Positions 1-9,475 of a stretch of 64,000 bases of DNA are shown here, in pieces. The position numbers and the translations under genes were made by a program. Position 1 is the first letter of the stretch. The number at the start of each line of letters is the position of its first letter. The stretch is from NCBI GenBank assembly GCA_000381605.1, contig KB906760.1, positions 186,001 through 250,000 on the forward strand. Reading direction: 5' to 3'. The notes beneath the pieces were generated by a model, which was given only the letters and a program-made list of their open reading frames with translations, had not been told where the DNA came from and searched no databases. The stretch is from Acidobacteriaceae bacterium KBS 89 (GTDB lineage Bacteria > Acidobacteriota > Terriglobia > Terriglobales > Acidobacteriaceae).

Positions 1-1
1 C

Positions 2-2449
2 AACCCTTCGACGGTGGATCAGCCCGTGACCTTTACGGCGACCGCGCCCGCCGGTGCGACTGGGACGATCACGTTCTTTGATGGGTCGACTGCCTTAGGC
101 ACAGGCACTTTGAACAATGGCCAGGCGACTCTGACAACGAGTACCTTGATCATCGGTTCCCATACCATCACGGTAAGCTATAGCGGCGACACGAACAACA
201 ACCCAGCCACCTCGGTGCCTCTCACCCAGATTGTCAACAAGACAACGCCGCCTATCACTGTCACTACCTCTGGCCCCAGCACCTCTGGCGACCCAGTCAC
301 CATAACAACGACTCTTCCCATCGGCACAACCGGCACGGTAACAGTAACAAGTGGCGGAACGACCTTGGGCAGTGGTCCGGTGAATCCGACAACTGGCACA
401 GTTACGATCACAACGACGATTTTGCCTGTGGGAACCGACCCGATCACCGCTACCTATGGCGGTGACACGAACAATGGTCCCGCGACGGGAACCACCATGC
501 AGATTGTAAGCAGGGCAACTACAACAGTCTCACTGACGTCTTCGCTGAATCCATCCACGTTCAGCCAGTCCGTGACCTTCACAGCAACGGTCCATGCGGG
601 TGTAACCGGAACAGTGACCTTCCTCGACGGTCCGTCGACCCTTGGTGCAGGCGCAATAGTCAACGGTACAGCGACACTTACCACCTCGACGCTGAACGCG
701 GGTGTCCACATCATTACCGCAAGCTACGGTGGCGACTCGAACTACAGCGCAGCTACCTCGGCGCCTCTCACCCAGACAGTCAACAAAGCATCCCCCGTCA
801 TACCTCCACCGGTCGTTTCAGCACCGAACACGCCCGCAAACACGCCGGAGACGATTACAGAGACAGTTCCTCCTGGAGTAACGGGAACAGTCACATTCTC
901 CAATGGCACGACCCCGATTGGCACGGCTCCCATCGTCGGCGGGGTTGCGACGATCACTGTCCCATCCTTGCCAGTTGGAACCAATCCCATCACCGCAACC
1001 ACTTCGGGCGATGCGAACAATAATCCAGCAACTTCGGCGCCCACGATCGTAACGGTCACTCAGGGGACGCCAGTTCTGGTCGCTCCAATTGTGTCCTCGA
1101 ATAACCCTCTCCCGAACACCCCGGTAACGATAACCGAGCCGATTCCTTCCGGAGTAACTGGCCCAGTCTCGTTCTTTGACGGTCCGACCCTCTTGGGAAC
1201 TGCGCCGATAATCAACGGGCAGGCCACGTTGACCGTGCTCTCCTTACCGATTGGCACGAATCAAATAACCGTTACGGCGATAAATACCGCTACAAGCAGC
1301 ACGATCACATCGCCGCCGACGCAGGTGACAGTGGCGAAAGAAGCTGTAACCATAACGTTGGCATCTTCGGCGAACCCAACGAGTCCTGGTCAGGCCGTGA
1401 CCTTTGCGGCTACAGTCCACGCCGGGGCAACTGGTTCAGTAACCTTCGTCGATGGCACAACCATTCTGGGTGTGGGAACTATCAACGCCGCCGGCGTCGC
1501 ATCCTTCACGACCTCAACCTTGGCGATCGGATCTCATCCCATCACGGCATCCTATGCGGGCGATTCCGGCTACAACGCCGCAACCTCCGCCGTACTTACT
1601 CAGGTCGTCGGCAAAATCCCAACCGTAACTACGATCACTGTAAGCGGACCGGCACAGCTCCTTCACACGGGAGTGACCTTTACCGCGACCGTCACTGCTC
1701 CAAGCCCCAATGCCACCGGAACCGTGACCTTCATGGAAGGTACAACAATCCTGGGTACCTCTCCGGTTAGCGCAAACGGAGGCGTCGTCGTCACGCTGAC
1801 CACGAACGCAAATGCGTCCTTCGCAACAACCAGCCTTCTAACTGGTTCTCATCAGATTGTGGCGGTCTATTCAGGCGACAGTACCTTCGCTCCAAGTACG
1901 TCGGCGCCCGCTGCAAACATTGTGGAAGACTTCACCAATACAAACACTGGTCCGGCAAGTCAAAATATCTTCCCAGGCGCCACTACCACCTACAACTTCA
2001 CCCTCGCGCCCGTTGGTGCGACAACCTTCCTCAACGATGTAACAGTGGACATCGATGGCCTCCCAGCTGGATCAACCTACACGTTCACTCCGGCCACGAT
2101 CAAAGCGGGTAGTGGATTGACTCAAATCGTTGTCAGCGTCAAAACAAGCAGCTCGCTCAGCGCGCGCAACAGCGTGCCGCAAAACGGCCCAACCCCCTAC
2201 AACAAGGTGCCGGCCGCGCTCGGGATGCTTGGCCTTGCTGGTCTGGGTGCCGTGCGCAAATTGAGACACAAGATGCCGCGCGCGTTGCTGCTTCTCGTGC
2301 TCACCCTTGGCTCGCTCCTGCCAATCGCTGCTCTTAGTGGTTGCGCGGGTGGGTATTTCACCCTTAACCCAACAACTTATACGCTAACGGTCACCGGCAC
2401 CGAAGGCCCAGTTCAGCACGCAGCAACCGCAAAACTGATCGTGCAGTAG
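2..2449 (+). CDS. Ig-like repeat surface protein, 5' truncated by the window edge
   Basis: The reading frame is open from the first bases, and the codons before the GTG at 14 read N-P-S-T, matching the NPST that opens a later repeat, so the gene starts upstream and the GTG is internal. The visible ~815 residues hold about seven bacterial Ig-like repeats (Big_5/Ig_3 type) of 75-105 residues. They are marked by TFTAT, GTVTF, DG and ITASYGGD-type strands and separated by K/R-A-T-P linkers. Near the end come a glycine/leucine segment (GMLGLAGLGAVRKLRHK), a second hydrophobic stretch with LSGCAGG, and a last beta-rich stretch ending in LIVQ. Such repeat proteins act on the cell surface in adhesion or matrix structure. 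The substrate cannot be seen. A barrel protein gene follows after 10 bp, so the two are probably co-transcribed. Confidence 0.85.
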   Translation, partial: NPSTVDQPVTFTATAPAGATGTITFFDGSTALGTGTLNNGQATLTTSTLIIGSHTITVSYSGDTNNNPATSVPLTQIVNKTTPPITVTTSGPSTSGDPVTITTTLPIGTTGTVTVTSGGTTLGSGPVNPTTGTVTITTTILPVGTDPITATYGGDTNNGPATGTTMQIVSRATTTVSLTSSLNPSTFSQSVTFTATVHAGVTGTVTFLDGPSTLGAGAIVNGTATLTTSTLNAGVHIITASYGGDSNYSAATSAPLTQTVNKASPVIPPPVVSAPNTPANTPETITETVPPGVTGTVTFSNGTTPIGTAPIVGGVATITVPSLPVGTNPITATTSGDANNNPATSAPTIVTVTQGTPVLVAPIVSSNNPLPNTPVTITEPIPSGVTGPVSFFDGPTLLGTAPIINGQATLTVLSLPIGTNQITVTAINTATSSTITSPPTQVTVAKEAVTITLASSANPTSPGQAVTFAATVHAGATGSVTFVDGTTILGVGTINAAGVASFTTSTLAIGSHPITASYAGDSGYNAATSAVLTQVVGKIPTVTTITVSGPAQLLHTGVTFTATVTAPSPNATGTVTFMEGTTILGTSPVSANGGVVVTLTTNANASFATTSLLTGSHQIVAVYSGDSTFAPSTSAPAANIVEDFTNTNTGPASQNIFPGATTTYNFTLAPVGATTFLNDVTVDIDGLPAGSTYTFTPATIKAGSGLTQIVVSVKTSSSLSARNSVPQNGPTPYNKVPAALGMLGLAGLGAVRKLRHKMPRALLLLVLTLGSLLPIAALSGCAGGYFTLNPTTYTLTVTGTEGPVQHAATAKLIVQ

Positions 2450-2459
2450 GAGAGACGAA

Positions 2460-3044
2460 ATGATCCATCTTCGTAGCGCCGCGCTCCTGGTACTTATGCT
2501 CACATTGCCCTGGGCTCTTCACGCTCAGGCGATTTCGATGGCCGGTGTTCGAGAAGACATATCCAGGCTCGAATTCGGTGCCAACTTCAACTACTTCCAC
2601 GCGAATGCACCTCCAGGTCAGTGTGGGTGCTTTTCGATGTACGGAGGTAGCGGGACCGTGGTCTACAACATAACTGGCAGATGGGCGGGCGTCGCTGATC
2701 TAATGGTTGGCCACGCCACCAATGTGGATAACAGCCTGCAGAACATTACCATATTTAACTACCTCTTTGGTCCGCGATACACTCGCCGAAACTCAAGCCG
2801 TTTTACGCCCTACGGGCAGGTCATGCTCGGCGGCGCGAAGGAAGACGTGAACTTTGAATTCACGATAAACCGGAATGCCTTCGGCTTTTTAGGCGGTGGC
2901 GGTGTTACCACTCCGCTAAAACGCACATTTGGGTGGACAATTGCTGAAGTCGACTGGATCTACACTCGAATTCCGAACGCCAAGAATAACCGTCAGAACG
3001 ACCTGCGTATCTCGACAGGAATCACTTATCACTTCGGCAGGTAG
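2460..3044 (+). CDS. small outer-membrane beta-barrel protein
   Basis: A clear signal peptide (MIHLRSAALLVLMLTLPWALHAQA) precedes about 170 residues of alternating short strands rich in aromatic residues and glycine. The protein ends in ISTGITYHFGR, a barrel-closing strand typical of 8-stranded OmpA/OmpW-like porins (OMP_b-brl family). The length of 194 residues fits an 8-stranded barrel. The start at 2460 has a strong AGGAGAG ribosome site and lies 10 bp after the upstream Ig-repeat gene, suggesting joint expression and a shared envelope role. The exact function is unknown. Confidence 0.8.
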   Translation: MIHLRSAALLVLMLTLPWALHAQAISMAGVREDISRLEFGANFNYFHANAPPGQCGCFSMYGGSGTVVYNITGRWAGVADLMVGHATNVDNSLQNITIFNYLFGPRYTRRNSSRFTPYGQVMLGGAKEDVNFEFTINRNAFGFLGGGGVTTPLKRTFGWTIAEVDWIYTRIPNAKNNRQNDLRISTGITYHFGR

Positions 3045-3121
3045 TTGAAACCTTCGCGAAGTTCGCTTCGTTGAATTGAGCAGTCGGATGATGCTCGGGA
3101 CGAAAAACAACAAGCAATCCT

Positions 3122-4153
3122 TCACTGCTTCAGTAGTTTTGTCAGATATTCAAGCGCTCGCGGATCATTCGACTGCCCAAGCCAGAAGATCGCTTGCCTG
3201 CGAACGACCGCGTCCTTGCTCGAGTCTGCAACCGCAATCAATTGAGTGGCAGCTTCGTCGCTTGGCAACCTGGATAGAGCAAAGACCGCAGATTTTCGTA
3301 TCTGGTCGTTCGGATCATTGGTCGCGAGCGTACGCAGATCCTCAGTCACACGCTTTCCACCTTTGCTTGCCATCCAGAACTGTGCCTGTTTACGAACCTG
3401 CGGCGAAGTGTCCTCATGTGCCATGCGGATCAGTTCATCGAGGGCTACAGGGTCCTTCGACAAAGTGAGGTCGAAAGCAAGCTTCTCGCGAAACTTTGGA
3501 TCGCTGTCTTCACGGGCAAATTTCTGGATTGCCACAAGACCGTCATGGCTCCGCTCGTTCGCAAGCCAGAACGCCGCCTTCTCGCGCAGCGCAAGATCAT
3601 TGCCCGCACCAGCAAGGCTGATCAGCGCCGATGTCGCGGCGTTCGTCTGATGCACCGAGATCGCAAACACGGCACTGTCACGAAGCCGCCGTACATCCCC
3701 CTGCTGAGCGAGTCCAGTCAATACGTGGACACTATCGTCCGCATTGACGCCAGTCAACCAGACGTACCGTAGCCCTCCTGCATCGAGCTCACGATCCGGA
3801 CTCTCTACCCGCACCTTCATCACCGCCCCATCCGCAACACGTAAGAGGATCACGGCGTGATCGAACGATTGATTATTCCCATCGGAATCATTGACCGCCG
3901 AGCCGTTATCGCCCTCCAGGTATTCGATATGGTTGGAGTTCCATCCCGAAGAAAACTTGCCGGTAACAGGGATAGAGTAGCCTATCCAGACAGCGTCCTT
4001 CTGTCGCTTCAACCCATCGAGTACGGTACCGAGTCCGTGATCGGCAGCCTCGGTTGTGACCTGGCCATGGGAGACGGTTGGTTGTTGAGCAAAGAGGGTT
4101 GGCACTTCTGACAGAACAGCAGCGACTGCAAAAACACGCAAAAGGGCTCGCAT
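3122..4153 (-). CDS. exported HEAT-repeat protein
   Basis: About 343 residues. The start at 4153 is preferred over an in-frame ATG at 4171, because an AGGAGG site lies just before it and the product then begins directly with a signal peptide (MRALLRVFAVAAVLSEVPTL, cleavage near FAQQ). The N-terminal half is a beta-rich region of unknown fold. The C-terminal half (about residues 190-343) is a series of HEAT/PBS-type helical repeats with the recurring pattern AxFxLAxxxxxxALxxLxxxA. It is the last gene of the sigma / anti-sigma / HEAT operon. It probably works in the periplasm as a protein-binding scaffold. No enzyme motif is visible. Confidence 0.82.
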   Translation of the reverse strand: MRALLRVFAVAAVLSEVPTLFAQQPTVSHGQVTTEAADHGLGTVLDGLKRQKDAVWIGYSIPVTGKFSSGWNSNHIEYLEGDNGSAVNDSDGNNQSFDHAVILLRVADGAVMKVRVESPDRELDAGGLRYVWLTGVNADDSVHVLTGLAQQGDVRRLRDSAVFAISVHQTNAATSALISLAGAGNDLALREKAAFWLANERSHDGLVAIQKFAREDSDPKFREKLAFDLTLSKDPVALDELIRMAHEDTSPQVRKQAQFWMASKGGKRVTEDLRTLATNDPNDQIRKSAVFALSRLPSDEAATQLIAVADSSKDAVVRRQAIFWLGQSNDPRALEYLTKLLKQ

Positions 4154-4211
4154 AGATATCCTCCTGAACATCCTGATTGGTAACGCTATTAATTTGTGGT
4201 GGCGACTTGGC

Positions 4212-5141
4212 TTACTTGAGCAACTCCATCATGTAGTCAGTGGCCGCCTTGTCGTTCATCAAAGCAAGCTGGGAGACGATGGCGCGCTTCAACTCGAGGT
4301 CCTTCTCGTTCTTCGCCATCTCGACCATCAACGGAGCATCACGTGTAATGAACATGGCGGAGATAATTGTTTTCTTGATCTTGACGTCGGTCGTCGTGCG
4401 GTAGACCTCAGCCAGCGTATCGTTGGCACGCTTGCCCTGAAACACTGCCATCGAACGGATCGCCTCCCCCTGAAGTTGAGGATCCAGCTTCCCAAGCGCA
4501 GCGTCGTGCAGGATGCTTTCCGCTTCGGGCGATTTGCTCTGTGCGAGCACAAACAACGCATGCTTCTTCACGTTCTGCGGTTGATTGCCGCTTAGGATCC
4601 CGCGCAATAAGGGAATAGCGGCAGTCGGGTCACGATTTAGCAACGAGTTCAGCGCAAGTATCTTCAGGTCTTCATCCGATCCCCGCGGGACTCCGTTGTC
4701 TCCCCCGTCCACGTAGACACCATAAGGAGCAACCTTAACATACGGATGGACCTTGTCCATTTTCACTTTTACTTTGTCGGAGTCCATCGAAATCGCATCA
4801 CAATCCTTGTTCCACGTGCTGCCACCGAACTGGGAGTGGAGCTGTTCGCATGTGGCGATCGCAAGCGGCGTCTTCCCGAGTTTGTTTAGCGAATAAGCCT
4901 TCCAGTACAGAGCCGCATCAACTCGCGCCCCCTTCTCACTAATCACCTTGTCAAAGGCGGTGACAGCGTCTGGCCAGCGATGCTCGTCCATCGCCCGGGT
5001 TCCCGCTGTATAGGAGTCATCGTCCACAACCAGAATGGGTCCCGAAACAAATAGTTCAGGTGTCAACGCACGGAGAGGCTGCGCTGCCACGAAAAGAACG
5101 AGGCCAGTCGAGCAGAGTGTCGTGCGAATAAGGTTTTTCAT
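4212..5141 (-). CDS. exported tetratricopeptide/HEAT-repeat protein
   Basis: 309 residues with an N-terminal signal peptide (MKNLIRTTLCSTGLVLFVAA). Residues about 45-110 look like a TPR pair (GTRAMDEHRWPDAVTAFDKV, then ALYWKAYSLNKLGK). Residues about 155-309 form HEAT repeats (LNSLLNRDPTAAIPLL, HALFVLAQSKSPEAESIL). The start codon overlaps the anti-sigma stop by 4 bp (ATGA) and has an AAGGAG site, so translation is coupled. Together with the downstream HEAT gene it forms the output or sensing part of an ECF sigma operon. That role is inferred from position only. Confidence 0.82.
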   Translation of the reverse strand: MKNLIRTTLCSTGLVLFVAAQPLRALTPELFVSGPILVVDDDSYTAGTRAMDEHRWPDAVTAFDKVISEKGARVDAALYWKAYSLNKLGKTPLAIATCEQLHSQFGGSTWNKDCDAISMDSDKVKVKMDKVHPYVKVAPYGVYVDGGDNGVPRGSDEDLKILALNSLLNRDPTAAIPLLRGILSGNQPQNVKKHALFVLAQSKSPEAESILHDAALGKLDPQLQGEAIRSMAVFQGKRANDTLAEVYRTTTDVKIKKTIISAMFITRDAPLMVEMAKNEKDLELKRAIVSQLALMNDKAATDYMMELLK

Positions 5142-5863
5142 TGTGCAGCTCCTTGGGAATGATCGTCGTTTTGTCGCAGGATTCTGATATCGAGCAATAG
5201 TCCGCTTGTGTTCATCTCGAGTCGGAGACGCCAGGTACTGTGTGGGGTTGGCGGTTCGTTGTCGAGGGTGGTCAGGACCCGTCCAAAATTCTCTAGTACT
5301 GCGGCTTGGGCCAGATCGCCGCTGTCTCTCGCGTTGCTAGCGTAGATTGCGTTCTTCAGTAGAAGATTGTGTGCCTGTTCTCGCGTGGTATCGTCTAGCG
5401 AACCCGGGGAGTTGTTTACCTCGGTGAGCAGCCGTTCTGCAGCGTCAAGATGGTTGGCGATAGCAAGGTCTGTTGGCTCCGTCGTAAGGGGTCCATGGCC
5501 ATTGACGGCAACATTGTGGTTCAATTCGCCGCCACGATGGAGACGCATCCCGAACACAGTAAGCAGGACCAGGGCTGCGGTGGCCAATCCAACCGAAGGC
5601 CACGCCCATTTCCAACGCAAAAGTTCAAAGCTGCCACGTCGCTCCGGAGTCAGGACGCTGAGGTTGCCGCGAAGCCGATGCCAATTATGTTCTAGATTGG
5701 GAAGCGGAACAGGGTCTGCGGAAAAGACACGCAGCGTCTCCGCGATGGACTCCGAGAGATCGGCGCATTCCGAACAGCTTTCCAGATGTTTTGCGACAGC
5801 ACGTTCGTCTGCGCTCTCATGAAGCTGATATGCGATCAGATCTTCTTCAGAGAAGTGTCTCAT
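5138..5863 (-). CDS. anti-sigma factor, zinc-finger (ZAS) type, membrane bound
   Basis: 241 residues. The N-terminal cytoplasmic part carries the zinc-binding anti-sigma motif H-x3-C-x2-C (KHLESCSECADL), which in this family wraps the cognate ECF sigma factor. One transmembrane helix follows at about residues 88-108 (WAWPSVGLATAALVLLTVFG), then a periplasmic region of about 130 residues. The gene overlaps both the sigma gene and the first HEAT gene by 4 bp and has an AGGAGG site, so the three are translationally coupled. The signal that releases the sigma factor is unknown. The periplasmic half and the exported HEAT proteins are natural candidates for sensing it. Confidence 0.88.
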   Translation of the reverse strand: MRHFSEEDLIAYQLHESADERAVAKHLESCSECADLSESIAETLRVFSADPVPLPNLEHNWHRLRGNLSVLTPERRGSFELLRWKWAWPSVGLATAALVLLTVFGMRLHRGGELNHNVAVNGHGPLTTEPTDLAIANHLDAAERLLTEVNNSPGSLDDTTREQAHNLLLKNAIYASNARDSGDLAQAAVLENFGRVLTTLDNEPPTPHSTWRLRLEMNTSGLLLDIRILRQNDDHSQGAAQ

Positions 5864-6507
5864 CGTAGACCTCCTGCAACGGGGGTGAGCGATCGGCGAA
5901 GCTTGCTGACAGCGCGGAAAACCGCCTGCTTGGCCGAGTTACTCGTAATACTTAGGGCGGCAGCGATCTCTGCCATGGGGATGTCTTCCATATGTCGCAA
6001 CGTGAAGGCAGTCCGTTCCATGGGTGTTAGCTCTGCCATTGCTGCTTGCCGCAGACTGGTGGCTTCGCGATTCAACAGAATGCCTTCGGGGCCGGCCTGC
6101 CTGTCGGCGATTCGGACCGTGTGTTCGGCGGCCGCAGGTTCATCTGTGATCCGCGGCGCATGGTACGAGAGATCGCGGTTGCGTCGTTCCACGAGATTGA
6201 TGGCTGTGTTCATTGCAATTCGCATAATCCAGGTAGAGAAAGCCGAGTCCTGTCGAAAGCTCGGTAGCTTGTTATAAGCGCGGAGAAACGCCTCTTGTGC
6301 CGCCTCTTCCGCATCGGCCTCATTGCCCGTAATTCGAAAGGCGACGCGGGTGACAGAGCAGAAATGACGATCCATCAGCACACGATAGGCGTCCCTGTTC
6401 CCAGCGAGTACATCTCGGATCGCCTCTGTTTCCGCCTTTTCCATTCGCCGATTAGACAATGGGATTCGCCTCCGGTTAGGTTCGAAAGGAAAGTTTTTCA
6501 TAGCCAT
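5860..6507 (-). CDS. ECF-type RNA polymerase sigma-70 factor
   Basis: About 215 residues with both conserved sigma regions. Region 2 contains FLRAYNKLPSFRQDSAFSTW, followed by AMNTAINLVERR. Region 4 contains LTPMERTAFTLRHMEDIPMA and a helix-turn-helix AEIAAALSITSNSAKQAVFR. The linker between them is fairly long. The first possible start is a TTG at 6525. I prefer the ATG at 6507, but neither has a good ribosome site, so the N-terminus is uncertain. The gene overlaps its anti-sigma factor by 4 bp. It heads the four-gene operon and by family habit probably activates its own promoter. Confidence 0.9.
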   Translation of the reverse strand: MAMKNFPFEPNRRRIPLSNRRMEKAETEAIRDVLAGNRDAYRVLMDRHFCSVTRVAFRITGNEADAEEAAQEAFLRAYNKLPSFRQDSAFSTWIMRIAMNTAINLVERRNRDLSYHAPRITDEPAAAEHTVRIADRQAGPEGILLNREATSLRQAAMAELTPMERTAFTLRHMEDIPMAEIAAALSITSNSAKQAVFRAVSKLRRSLTPVAGGLR

Positions 6508-6567
6508 GTAAGCTGCAGATTCCAAATATCATGCCGCAAAAGACACGCAATCGGACCGTAATACTGG

Positions 6568-8031
6568 CTAGGTCCTCTTCTGCATCCTCAAATAGCGGAG
6601 CCCATACACAGCGGTTCCCGCGGCCAGGATGAGTCCTGCCGTCCGCATCTCCCGAAAAAAGTTCGGTCGTGAGAACAGAATGAAGATAAACCCGCCAAGC
6701 GCAAGTAGCACCGGCAGCGGATAAAGCGGCATCCGAAATCCGCGCAACCTACGTTCCCGGCGATGCTTCGGTAGCAACGCCGCCGTACCCTGCAGAAGAA
6801 ACTGAAACATGATCCGCACAACCACCAATGTTGTGATGACCTCCTGCAGCCGAAAGATACAACACATCAGCGTGATGCCTCCAAGCGTTAACAAGGAATG
6901 CATCGGAATTCGATGTTTCGCATGCAGCACACCAAACCAAGCTGGAAAATTACCATCCCGCGCGGCAGCAAACGGGATCCGCGAATACCCCAGCAATAAC
7001 GCAAACACCGAAGCAAGCGCCGCCAGCGCGATCAACACGACGATCACCGCGGCGGCCGTATGTCCGTACAGCCGTTCCATAAACACAGCCATCGTGAACA
7101 TCCGCGCATGACTGTCGGTGTTCTGCGCCATCTCCTGCCAAGGCAGCACGCCAAGCACGCTGACGTTCATCAACAGGTAAAGCGTTCCAACGACTCCAAT
7201 CGCACCCAGCACAGCACGCGGAATCGTTCTCTGCGGATCCCGTACCTCCGCCCCGAGGAAACACACGTTGTAGTAGCCCCAGTAGTCATACGCTGAGATC
7301 AACATCCCCGCTCCGAGCCCCGCAAAAAAAGCCCCATTTAGATGAAACGCCCCAGCCGGAAAATCAAACGCGCGATGAGCATCGAAGTGTGTAATTCCCG
7401 CGATGATGATTAGCACCAGCGTAAGCCCAACAGCCAAACCAAGCCACCGCACGATGCGATTGATCGCGAAGATGCTCCGGTACAGGACCACGATTGCGAT
7501 TCCACACGCAGCCATTGCGATCAGCGTCTGACCGCTCAAGACCACAGGAACCCCAAACAGCGAAGCTGCAGCAAAAGTGCGATTCGCGTGCGGCAGGAAA
7601 AACGACACATACTGAGAGAATCCAATGCAACCGGAGGCAATGGAAAGAGGCGCGCTGATCAGAAGTTGCCAAGCGTACAGAAACGAAAACGCACGTCCAA
7701 GGGTCTTCTCGCCATACAGGTATTTCAGGTAAGCGTAGGAGCCACCAGCCTCCGGATAAGCCGTCCCCAACTCGCTCCAGATCAATCCATCGAATAGCGA
7801 AAGGAGCGCTCCCATGAGCCATCCCAAAATCGCCTGTGGTCCACCCATCACTCCTACGATCAGCGGCAATGTTACAAACGGGCCCACGCCAACCATATCG
7901 ATGATATTCAGGCCCAGCGCCGAGACCGTCGATAACCCGCGACGCAGCTCATTCGCGGTGGGCCGCTCGGTCGCCGGCAGCGTCGGTCTCTCGTCCTTCG
8001 AAGCTGCCGGATCGGCTGAGGGATAGCTCAT
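6568..8031 (-). CDS. APC-family amino acid permease
   Basis: 487 residues with about 12 hydrophobic helices. After a polar N-terminus of about 35 residues comes the APC signature region LNIIDMVGVGPFVTLPLIVG, with a helix-breaking glycine pattern in TM1. Further on is EAGGSYAYLKYLYG, which is conserved in amino acid/polyamine/organocation transporters. The last helix ends in a basic tail (RYLRMQKRT). It should import amino acids or related amines by proton coupling across the inner membrane. The substrate cannot be predicted. The gene stands alone and is divergent from the GH28 gene across 168 bp. Confidence 0.9.
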   Translation of the reverse strand: MSYPSADPAASKDERPTLPATERPTANELRRGLSTVSALGLNIIDMVGVGPFVTLPLIVGVMGGPQAILGWLMGALLSLFDGLIWSELGTAYPEAGGSYAYLKYLYGEKTLGRAFSFLYAWQLLISAPLSIASGCIGFSQYVSFFLPHANRTFAAASLFGVPVVLSGQTLIAMAACGIAIVVLYRSIFAINRIVRWLGLAVGLTLVLIIIAGITHFDAHRAFDFPAGAFHLNGAFFAGLGAGMLISAYDYWGYYNVCFLGAEVRDPQRTIPRAVLGAIGVVGTLYLLMNVSVLGVLPWQEMAQNTDSHARMFTMAVFMERLYGHTAAAVIVVLIALAALASVFALLLGYSRIPFAAARDGNFPAWFGVLHAKHRIPMHSLLTLGGITLMCCIFRLQEVITTLVVVRIMFQFLLQGTAALLPKHRRERRLRGFRMPLYPLPVLLALGGFIFILFSRPNFFREMRTAGLILAAGTAVYGLRYLRMQKRT

Positions 8032-8199
8032 AAATTGGTGTTCAACGACCGTCCTACAAGTCCACTCACATCGGTGCGCTTGCTCGAAGTGTAACGAATC
8101 CTTATCTAATATGCGTCACGGGATGCGTGGTACGACCAATCACAGGTACTATTCCCTAGGGCGCAGATATGCTCCCTGAAGCAGATTGAAGGAGACACG

Positions 8200-9471
8200 A
8201 TGAAGCTCTTGAAGATTCGGTTAGCGGCAGGGGCAATTGCTGTGAGTATCACAATTCCCGCGATGGCAGCAGGCAAGGTCTGCGATGCACACACCTATGG
8301 GGCAAAGGCCGATGGTGCGACCAAGGATACCAAGGCCATTCAGGCTGCGATCGACGACTGTGCCAGCGCGGGAGGCGGAACCGTCAAACTGGCCGGTGGG
8401 ACATTCCTGTCGGCGCCTATCGTGCTCAAGAGCAACATCACTCTCGACCTCTCCAAAGGCACCACTTTGCTGGGCTCGCCCGATCATGCGGACTACCCGG
8501 CGAAGACCGAACTCCGCGCGCCTGGAACGCAGTCGCTGGTCAGCGCCACGAATGCCGAGAAGATCTCGATCATCGGCGGAGGAACGATCGATGGCAACGG
8601 TGAGAGCTGGTGGGCGGAGGCGCGTGCCACTCACAATGCCGGCGTCGTTGGAGTTGTACAGTTTCGGCCGCGTCTCGTCGTCTTTGACCACTGCAAACAC
8701 ATCCGCATGGAAGGCATTACGGTGCAGAACTCGCCGAGCTGGCAGGTCGTTCCGTACTATACCGACGACATGACCATCCGTAATGTCCGGATCCTGGCTC
8801 CGCAGCATTCGCCTAATACTGATGCCATTGATCCCTTCAGCTCCTCGAACATGGTTATCGATCATGTCTACGCGGATGTCGGTGACGACAACATCGCCAT
8901 CAAGAGCGGCATCATCAACTCTCCTGGACCTGACGCGCCGAGCAAGAACATCACCATTACCGACTGCGAGTTCATGCATGGACATGGACTTTCCATCGGG
9001 AGCGAGATCGCGGGCGGAGCGCAGAACATTCACGCCGAGCGCATCCACTTCAAGGGCACTGATCAGGGCATTCGTATTAAGGCTAACCGCGACCGTGGCG
9101 CCGATGTCAGCAACATCTCCTTCAAGGACATTACGATGGAGGATGTTCGGACTTCGATCCTGATCAGCGAGTACTATCCGAAGGCGATGCCCGAGGGCGA
9201 TGTTGCAGCCGAGCCGGTGCAGCGACTTACGCCTTTCTTCCACAACATCACGATCGAGAATGTGAAGTCGGTCAACAGTCCGTGGGCTGGTGTGATCGTT
9301 GGGCTGCCTGAATCGCCGGTGAAAGACATCGTCCTGAAGAACGTCAACATTCAGGCGACGAAGGGACTACAGATCGCCTATGCAACGGTCACCGCGTCCG
9401 ATCTGAAGGTGACGGCGACGGAAGGCCAAAGCATCACTGTGGCTCCGAATGCGAAGCTGACGACCAAGTAG
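8200..9471 (+). CDS. glycoside hydrolase family 28 (polygalacturonase-like), secreted
   Basis: 423 residues. A signal peptide ends near MAAGKVCDA. The pectate-lyase-type N-terminus (YGAKADGATKDTKAIQAAID) and a right-handed beta-helix follow. All four GH28 signature motifs are present in order: NTDAID, then DDNIAIKSG with the paired catalytic aspartates, then GHGLSIGSE, then RIKAN. The enzyme should hydrolyse galacturonan or a related uronate/rhamnose-containing polymer outside the cytoplasm. The start has a GAAGGAG site. There is no lyase or transporter partner next door, so the substrate is uncertain. Confidence 0.93.
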   Translation: MKLLKIRLAAGAIAVSITIPAMAAGKVCDAHTYGAKADGATKDTKAIQAAIDDCASAGGGTVKLAGGTFLSAPIVLKSNITLDLSKGTTLLGSPDHADYPAKTELRAPGTQSLVSATNAEKISIIGGGTIDGNGESWWAEARATHNAGVVGVVQFRPRLVVFDHCKHIRMEGITVQNSPSWQVVPYYTDDMTIRNVRILAPQHSPNTDAIDPFSSSNMVIDHVYADVGDDNIAIKSGIINSPGPDAPSKNITITDCEFMHGHGLSIGSEIAGGAQNIHAERIHFKGTDQGIRIKANRDRGADVSNISFKDITMEDVRTSILISEYYPKAMPEGDVAAEPVQRLTPFFHNITIENVKSVNSPWAGVIVGLPESPVKDIVLKNVNIQATKGLQIAYATVTASDLKVTATEGQSITVAPNAKLTTK

Positions 9472-9475
9472 CGGA

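Noticed and set aside
8221..9243. 340-residue frame on the minus strand
   Set aside because: Shadow of the GH28 gene, whose catalytic motifs are all intact on the plus strand.
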